The notes below the pieces were generated by a model. That model was given only the letters and a program-made list of their open reading frames with translations. It had not been told where the DNA came from and made no database searches. The position numbers and the translations under genes were made by a program. Shown one piece after another: positions 59,688 through 64,000 of a stretch of 64,000 nucleotides of DNA. Each line of letters opens with the position of its first letter. Positions within the stretch are counted from its first letter, which is position 1. Source of the DNA: Maribacter algarum (ex Zhang et al. 2020) (GTDB taxonomy: Bacteria; Bacteroidota; Bacteroidia; Flavobacteriales; Flavobacteriaceae); contig NZ_VATY01000002.1 of the NCBI RefSeq assembly GCF_005885635.1, positions 434,001 to 498,000 on the forward strand, in the 5' to 3' direction.

Positions 59688-60432
59688 TTTGAAGAACAAA
59701 GGTGGTTAAAAACGGCGTGATTTTAATTTCTTTGGAAACCTTTAAGTTAGAATTCTTGAAAGTCATTAACCATGTGCTTTTTGAATGAAAATGAAAAAAA
59801 CCAATGGTATAGGCTAAAAAGTTGGGTGCATCCCGCAGATGCTCCGTAACGACGATTTTACCATTTGGTTTAAGAGCCCTTTTGAGCTCTTTGAAAAAGA
59901 CTATGCGCTCCGCATTATTGCGTATTTCATGGGCAGATAAAATAGCGAAAATGATATCTACGGAGTTGTCTTCCAAAGGAACCCCGTCCGTAGTAATTGA
60001 CAGCGTATTTGGATAGGGTGGATATGCCTTTCTAGCTCTTTTAATGGAGATTTCAGTATGCTTTTTTGCGTCATAAAAATCTAAAACGGAAAACTTAGCA
60101 TCTGAATATCTCTTAACTAATAACTCACTCGTCTCATCAAAACCTGCATTTATATTCACGATTGAATTCTTCTCGCTCAAGCCCAGTCTATCCATCCATT
60201 TTAGAGAGTATAATCCGGATAAATCATAAATATAAAGCGAGGCTAAGAGTGAAATTAGGATTATGGATACAATTGCTAAAGACGCGAATACCATGTATTC
60301 TTGGGGAATTACAGTTTGAATGCTAGATAGATACAATAATACCATCGCCAAGCCTATCGACAAAATATAGAAATGCCAATTGAATCGAACGATGTTCCAA
60401 ACACCTTGAAGTGGTTTTCTTAGGGTGTCCAT
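59680..60432 (-). CDS. Membrane-anchored class I SAM-dependent methyltransferase
   Basis: 250 residues. Two N-terminal transmembrane helices (about 22-38 and 44-68) place the catalytic domain at the membrane. The SAM motif I is degenerate (IVNINAGFDETSELL), followed by FSVLDFYDAKKHTEISIKR, motif IV NSVDIIFAILSAHEIRN, and ELKRALKPNGKIVVTEHLRD typical of the UbiE-like group. A lipid or quinone substrate would fit the anchor. It overlaps the DUF2071 gene by 13 bp. Confidence 0.83.
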   Translation of the reverse strand: MDTLRKPLQGVWNIVRFNWHFYILSIGLAMVLLYLSSIQTVIPQEYMVFASLAIVSIILISLLASLYIYDLSGLYSLKWMDRLGLSEKNSIVNINAGFDETSELLVKRYSDAKFSVLDFYDAKKHTEISIKRARKAYPPYPNTLSITTDGVPLEDNSVDIIFAILSAHEIRNNAERIVFFKELKRALKPNGKIVVTEHLRDAPNFLAYTIGFFHFHSKSTWLMTFKNSNLKVSKEIKITPFLTTFVLQNA

Positions 60433-61160
60433 AGGTCGATTTTACCGCGTTTCCAACTATACGGAATTTGTTCTACTTTAAATGCATTGGCCAAAACCAC
60501 ACCATCGAGATTTAAACTATCTATAAATGAAATGGAATGATTTAAGACTTTAATTGGAGTTGGCTTCCAGTTTGAACGGACTCCCTCAATAATCAAAATC
60601 TCTTTTTTTGACTCATTGCATGTAAAGGTAAAAGGCAATGGACCAGCAAAACGGCGGGCTTCTTTCCAGTTTGAAAATAGAGAATTTATGGGAAGTTCCA
60701 CTTCTTCTTGCGTATGCTCTATTTGAATATTAAAATTAGATTTTTTGGAGGATATTTCTGTTATGTTGCCAATTACTTTTTGTTGGATATCGGTAGTGGT
60801 ATACTTGTAATGCGTAAATATATTTCCGAAGAACTCCATCTTCTTTTTATTGGTTTCCGACTTTATGATATACAAGCCTCTAAGTCGTTTTCCCCAGCTG
60901 GTTTGGTATCTAACAAAAATCCGAAATCCAGTTAAGAAAAAATCATTCCCCAAAAATTTAGGAAAACCTTTAGGGCGTAAGTGCTTTGTTTGGACTATAG
61001 CACAGGCTAAAAATCCCCATTTGTCATCAAAGGTATCTAACTCCAAACATTCGGGAATAATTCGTTCTAATTGCTCTTTCGGAACCGCATAAGCAAGTAC
61101 GGTTGAGCTTTCAAAAAACGCATCGACTGCAAATGGATGATTTTTCAGGAATGAACTCAT
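60420..61160 (-). CDS. DUF2071 (YqjF-like) family protein
   Basis: 246 residues. It begins KNHPFAVDAFFESSTVLAYAVPKEQLERIIPECLELDTF, and shows the beta strand GNDFFLTGFRIFVRYQTSWG, RLRGLYIIKSETN, and LFSNWKEARRFAGPLPFTF. This fits the DUF2071 fold, which is distantly related to acetoacetate decarboxylase. It is likely to bind a small acid, but the active-site Lys of the decarboxylase cannot be assigned. It is cotranscribed with DoxX (ATGA overlap at 61157-61160). Confidence 0.75.
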   Translation of the reverse strand: MSSFLKNHPFAVDAFFESSTVLAYAVPKEQLERIIPECLELDTFDDKWGFLACAIVQTKHLRPKGFPKFLGNDFFLTGFRIFVRYQTSWGKRLRGLYIIKSETNKKKMEFFGNIFTHYKYTTTDIQQKVIGNITEISSKKSNFNIQIEHTQEEVELPINSLFSNWKEARRFAGPLPFTFTCNESKKEILIIEGVRSNWKPTPIKVLNHSISFIDSLNLDGVVLANAFKVEQIPYSWKRGKIDLWTP

Positions 61161-61540
61161 ACGGTAAGTTTTCTTTTTAAAACAAATTCATTGTAGTAAA
61201 TAATGAAAATCAAACAAGTTGCAAATAGAATATTAAACCTTCCCCAAAGTAATAATTCGGGTACAAGTGCAAATTCTAAAACATTCATTGTAGCAATTAT
61301 TGCAATTTGAAGGATAACATTCAAGCGGGATTTTATTCCTGAGAAAATCCAAATGGCCATTGCAATCTCTGAAGCACCAATGGCAAGTGTCAAAATCCGA
61401 GCATATTCAGCTCCTAAGATTTCACCAACAATCTCATCATGTCTTGGCACATAATTCAACACCTTACATATGAGCCCATTAATAAACCAAACAGTAGCTA
61501 TTAGGTAAGTAAGAAGTTTGTAAAAGATATTTTTGGTCAA
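61157..61540 (-). CDS. DoxX-like membrane protein
   Basis: 127 residues with four hydrophobic helices (about 7-26, 48-66, 72-92, 100-118). The N-terminus KLLTYLIATVWFINGLICKV and TLAIGASEIAMAIWIFSG match the DoxX-like/DUF4267 type. It is the first gene of the DoxX, DUF2071, methyltransferase and membrane-protein operon. DoxX-like proteins are quinone- or redox-associated in some bacteria, but no function is established here. Confidence 0.78.
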   Translation of the reverse strand: MTKNIFYKLLTYLIATVWFINGLICKVLNYVPRHDEIVGEILGAEYARILTLAIGASEIAMAIWIFSGIKSRLNVILQIAIIATMNVLEFALVPELLLWGRFNILFATCLIFIIYYNEFVLKRKLTV

Positions 61541-61584
61541 CGTTTATAAATTTTTTAACCCCGTGTATGGGGCATCAAACATCC

Positions 61585-62685
61585 CTAAAACTCGATAACT
61601 CCATCATCTTTCTTTTTCTTCTTTTTGTTCTTTTTCTTTTCAGCTTTCTTCTTTTTTCGAAGTTCCTTTTTGGAAGGACCTAAATCAATATCCTCAGCGC
61701 CAGAACCTTTCTCGCCTTTACCCTTCTTTTTCATGGCATTTTTCTTAATAGGCCCTCCACCATTTTCTCCAGCTTTTTGATCTTCAATGGCTTTTACAGG
61801 TGGATCTGTATGTAAATCAAAACGATATGACATACCAGCGGCAACAAAGATTCTTGAAGGTGTGTTTTTAAAACTTGCGCCCATACTTAGATCAACTTGC
61901 AAATCCTCACTAAGCAAATGAACGGCACCGGCTCTAAGCAACACATCAGAATAGCGATCGCTTTTGATTCCCTGATTTTCAAAAAACGTACTCCACTTCG
62001 GATTTCTAAAGGCATAGGATATGGAAACCAAATAACTTAATTCAGGAAAGTCTGTGGAAATCCGGTCATAGGCTATATTTGAAATAAGTACAAAACGAGG
62101 GGTAAGTCTACTCTGGGTAGCAACCATGGCGCGATAAGAAACTGTGGGGTCTCCCACATAAAAAGGATTCTCACCAAGGTTGAATGTTGCCCCTCCATAA
62201 ACGGATACCGAGGGAATCAGGTTTTTTAATTGAAAAACATTATTGGCTCTCCAACTTCGAATATTCGGTTTGTTGCGTTCAGGGTCTTTGTAACGATCAT
62301 AGACCAAATATTTGAGTCCTAATCTATTTCGTGAGAAGTTCCAGAAAGATTCTTCTAGTCCTGAATTTGTAAAAGTGGTATTCTTGTTTTGAAAGGTGCC
62401 CTCATAATTGATTTCCAATTCTTCGAAAAGTAATCCATAGCGCAAAGAGATATCAGCACCCCAAAGGTTTGCTTGTGTGTTTAAAAGTGAATGGTCACTC
62501 TGTTCAAAACGAAGACCGGTCTCAACTTGAATCACATTTTTACCTACCGCATAGGCGCTTACTGAAAGTCCGGGCCTATTTGAATTGATGACATCTGTGT
62601 ATTGCGAAAACCCGAAAAATGGCAGGATAAGAACTAAAGTAAATAACAATTTCTGTAGTTTGCTTGCTTCGGAAAGGCTATCCAT
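61585..62685 (-). CDS. Outer-membrane beta-barrel transporter-like protein (phenol MetA family) with basic C-terminal tail
   Basis: 366 residues. A signal peptide (KLLFTLVLILPFFGFSQ) is preceded by a 12-residue hydrophilic stretch. The barrel has alternating strands, beginning INSNRPGLSVSAYAVGKNVI and ending with FVAAGMSYRFDLHTDPPVK near residue 295. The core resembles the 'transporter/phenol MetA degradation' family of small outer-membrane barrels. From about 300 on it has a low-complexity tail of Gly, Lys and Glu (KKKGKGEKGSGAEDI, then runs of Lys) that is unusual for the family. The tail may be periplasmic and bind nucleic acid or peptidoglycan; this is a guess. Confidence 0.75.
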   Translation of the reverse strand: MDSLSEASKLQKLLFTLVLILPFFGFSQYTDVINSNRPGLSVSAYAVGKNVIQVETGLRFEQSDHSLLNTQANLWGADISLRYGLLFEELEINYEGTFQNKNTTFTNSGLEESFWNFSRNRLGLKYLVYDRYKDPERNKPNIRSWRANNVFQLKNLIPSVSVYGGATFNLGENPFYVGDPTVSYRAMVATQSRLTPRFVLISNIAYDRISTDFPELSYLVSISYAFRNPKWSTFFENQGIKSDRYSDVLLRAGAVHLLSEDLQVDLSMGASFKNTPSRIFVAAGMSYRFDLHTDPPVKAIEDQKAGENGGGPIKKNAMKKKGKGEKGSGAEDIDLGPSKKELRKKKKAEKKKNKKKKKKDDGVIEF

Positions 62686-62743
62686 AAATACTATTTTATT
62701 ATTATTTTAAGACTTTGGTCTATTTAATACAACGCGATAATCG

Positions 62744-62751
62744 TATTTTTG
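62744..62751 (+). promoter_or_regulatory. -7 promoter element TATTTTTG
   Basis: TATTTTTG fits TAnnTTTG and ends 21 bases before the ATG at 62773. It lies in the 87-bp gap between the divergent genes. TTTG at 62714-62717 is a possible -33 element, but at a long spacing of 26. Confidence 0.45.
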
Positions 62752-62772
62752 ATATAATCGATTAGAAATATT

Positions 62773-63036
62773 ATGGCTTTTTTAAAGACGATTCTAATAA
62801 TCATTTTGTGCTATTATCTTTTTAAGATATTGGCAAAACTTTTCGCACCAAAGATTCTAAACTACGCAGCAAAGAAGACCGAAGCACATTTTAAAGAAAA
62901 ATTTGGCGATTTTGCCAACCAAAATATTACAGAAGAAGAGCAGGTAGGTGATGTAATCATAGACAAAAGGCCTGCCAAGAAAAGTGGTACTTCAGAAAAA
63001 GTTGGTGATTATATTGACTTTGAGGAAATTGATTGA
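62773..63036 (+). CDS. DUF4834 family membrane protein
   Basis: 87 residues. One N-terminal transmembrane helix (FLKTILIIILCYYLFKIL) is followed by the juxtamembrane FAPKILNYAAKKTEAHFK and an acidic C-terminal tail (EEEQVGDVIIDKRPAKK, VGDYIDFEEID). This is the DUF4834 layout, restricted to Bacteroidota, with unknown function. It starts 34 bp upstream of the YfhO-like gene and is commonly its neighbour, so a joint role in envelope assembly is conceivable. Confidence 0.85.
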   Translation: MAFLKTILIIILCYYLFKILAKLFAPKILNYAAKKTEAHFKEKFGDFANQNITEEEQVGDVIIDKRPAKKSGTSEKVGDYIDFEEID

Positions 63037-63069
63037 TTATTTTAGCGTAGTCAACCACTAAAACAATTC

Positions 63070-64000
63070 ATGAAAACAGGTTTAAAAGCATTTTTCACCC
63101 ACTTCTTTGTGGCCGTATTTTTCGTTATTGTTGCTCTTGCATATTTTAGTCCTGTTTTACAAGGTAAAGTCATAAGTCAAAATGATATAAAATTGTTTGT
63201 TGGTATGGCCAAGGAACAAAATGATTTTCGAAAGCAGAACGACGGACAAGAACCCTACTGGACGAATAGTGCTTTTGGCGGAATGCCGACGTATCAACTA
63301 GGCGCTTATTATCCGCACGATTATGTTAAGAAGCTCGACACTTTGATTCGGTTTTTACCAAGACCTGCTGATTATCTTTTTCTTTATTTCATAGGCTTTT
63401 ACATTCTCCTTTGCTGTATGAAGGTCGATTTTCGATTGGCTATTTTAGGAGCACTCGCTTTTGGATTTTCAACCTATCTCATTATTATTTTTGGCGCTGG
63501 TCATAATGCGAAGGCCCATGCTATGGGGTATTTACCGATGCTCTTAGGGGGAATTATTTTAGTTTTTCGAAAAAAGTATTTATGGGGTTTTGTATTGACT
63601 GCAATCGCCATGGGTCTTGAAATACGAGCAAACCACTACCAGATGACCTATTATTTTATGTTGCTGGTACTGATTTTGGGCATTGTTTATTTGGTGGATG
63701 CCATTCGAAATAAATATTTGAAACACTTTTTTACTTCCGTAGGAATTTTACTCGTGGCTGTAACACTGGGTATTGCCGCAAATGCAACGGGATTAATGGC
63801 AACCAAAGAATATGCCGATTGGAGTACAAGAGGACCTTCAAAGTTAACCGTCTCTCCTAATGGGAGCCCTAAAGAGAAGTCCTCGGGCTTGGACAAAGAA
63901 TACATTACCCATTGGAGCTATGGAGTTACTGAATCCTTAAATCTTTTTGTACCACGATTATTCGGTGGAGCGAGCATTGAAGATTTAGGTGACGATTCAA
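63070..64000 (+). CDS. YfhO-family membrane protein (C-terminus cut by window edge)
   Basis: The first 310 residues are visible from ATG 63070 (MKTGLKAFFTHFFVAVFFVI); the frame stays open to the end. Hydrophobic helices are at about 8-26, 98-116, 122-142, 150-163, 172-186, 192-212 and 222-240, with QNDIKLFVGMAKEQNDFRKQ and NSAFGGMPTYQLGAYYPHDY in the first periplasmic loop. This is the YfhO pattern, a large polytopic glycosyltransferase-like membrane protein that in Firmicutes helps modify teichoic acids; the Bacteroidota role is unclear. Confidence 0.85.
   Translation, partial: MKTGLKAFFTHFFVAVFFVIVALAYFSPVLQGKVISQNDIKLFVGMAKEQNDFRKQNDGQEPYWTNSAFGGMPTYQLGAYYPHDYVKKLDTLIRFLPRPADYLFLYFIGFYILLCCMKVDFRLAILGALAFGFSTYLIIIFGAGHNAKAHAMGYLPMLLGGIILVFRKKYLWGFVLTAIAMGLEIRANHYQMTYYFMLLVLILGIVYLVDAIRNKYLKHFFTSVGILLVAVTLGIAANATGLMATKEYADWSTRGPSKLTVSPNGSPKEKSSGLDKEYITHWSYGVTESLNLFVPRLFGGASIEDLGDDS

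Noticed and set aside
61540-61584. Hairpin CCCC-GTGTAT-GGGG as a terminator of the transporter-like gene
   Set aside because: On the minus strand it is followed by TTAAAAAA and not a T run, so a rho-independent terminator is not supported.
1-64000. CRISPR arrays, tRNA or rRNA genes, insertion sequences, prophage
   Set aside because: No regularly spaced repeats, cloverleaf-like stretches, transposase, integrase or phage structural sequence was seen in a reading of both strands.

Overview
The window is chromosomal DNA from a member of the Bacteroidota, most likely a marine flavobacterium (family Flavobacteriaceae). It is AT-rich and almost every gene lacks a Shine-Dalgarno sequence. Many genes are preceded by the Bacteroidota -7 promoter motif TAnnTTTG. 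The gene content fits: menaquinone-only quinone synthesis, TonB-linked outer-membrane proteins, small families typical of flavobacteria (DUF2853, DUF4834, a 60-residue CAL67264-type membrane protein), EttA, and a possible sulfonolipid pathway. I see no rRNA, tRNA, CRISPR array, transposase, integrase or phage gene. Almost all of the window looks like conserved core chromosome.

Layout. 1-4.7 kb, minus strand: an iron-sulfur L-serine dehydratase running off the left edge, small envelope proteins (one SIMPL-domain), a DUF1801 protein and a Tat-exported Gfo/Idh/MocA oxidoreductase. 4.8-9.7 kb: dnaK with a sigma-54-like promoter, a secreted protein of unknown function, two GNAT acetyltransferases and an esterase. 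9.7-23.2 kb: a dispersed menaquinone region (menI-menF-menD, menA, menC, menE) with passengers (DUF2853, an S1-domain CvfB-like protein, a SPOR-like protein, a LytTR response regulator and TPR histidine kinase pair, an SDR, a CPBP protease). menB and menH are not in the window. 23.2-25.4 kb: an SGNH-like lipoprotein and an exported M24 peptidase.

25.7-33.3 kb is the most unusual part: four tandem paralogues. Each has a signal peptide, a carboxypeptidase-regulatory-like domain, a TonB-box-like segment and a receptor plug-like domain. Instead of the expected outer-membrane beta-barrel each then has a TPR-like helical region and a conserved C-terminal beta domain. In the middle pair the plug half has diverged far more than the C-terminal half, which looks like variable recognition joined to constant output.

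33.3-47.1 kb: an acyl-CoA carboxylase beta subunit, a second Gfo/Idh oxidoreductase, CAL67264-type protein plus ettA, a palindromic intergenic repeat, a metallo-beta-lactamase-fold lipoprotein, a GNAT, a coiled-coil envelope protein, fumC, a TonB-type outer-membrane receptor with a Gly/Tyr-rich partner, an ArsC-like reductase, and prfB with the classical +1 programmed frameshift. 47.2-55.5 kb: a large zinc metalloprotease, a threonine aldolase-type enzyme, DUF1508, an OmpA-family protein, a thioredoxin-like protein with a sigma-54-like promoter, YbaB and a prolyl oligopeptidase-family lipoprotein. 55.6-59.2 kb: a cysteine synthase/CBS-type PLP enzyme, a serine palmitoyltransferase-type acyltransferase and a GNAT-like protein, together a plausible sulfonolipid (capnine-type) module. 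59.3-64 kb: a tightly overlapping DoxX/DUF2071/methyltransferase/membrane-protein operon, an outer-membrane transporter-like protein, DUF4834 and the start of a YfhO-like membrane protein cut by the right edge.
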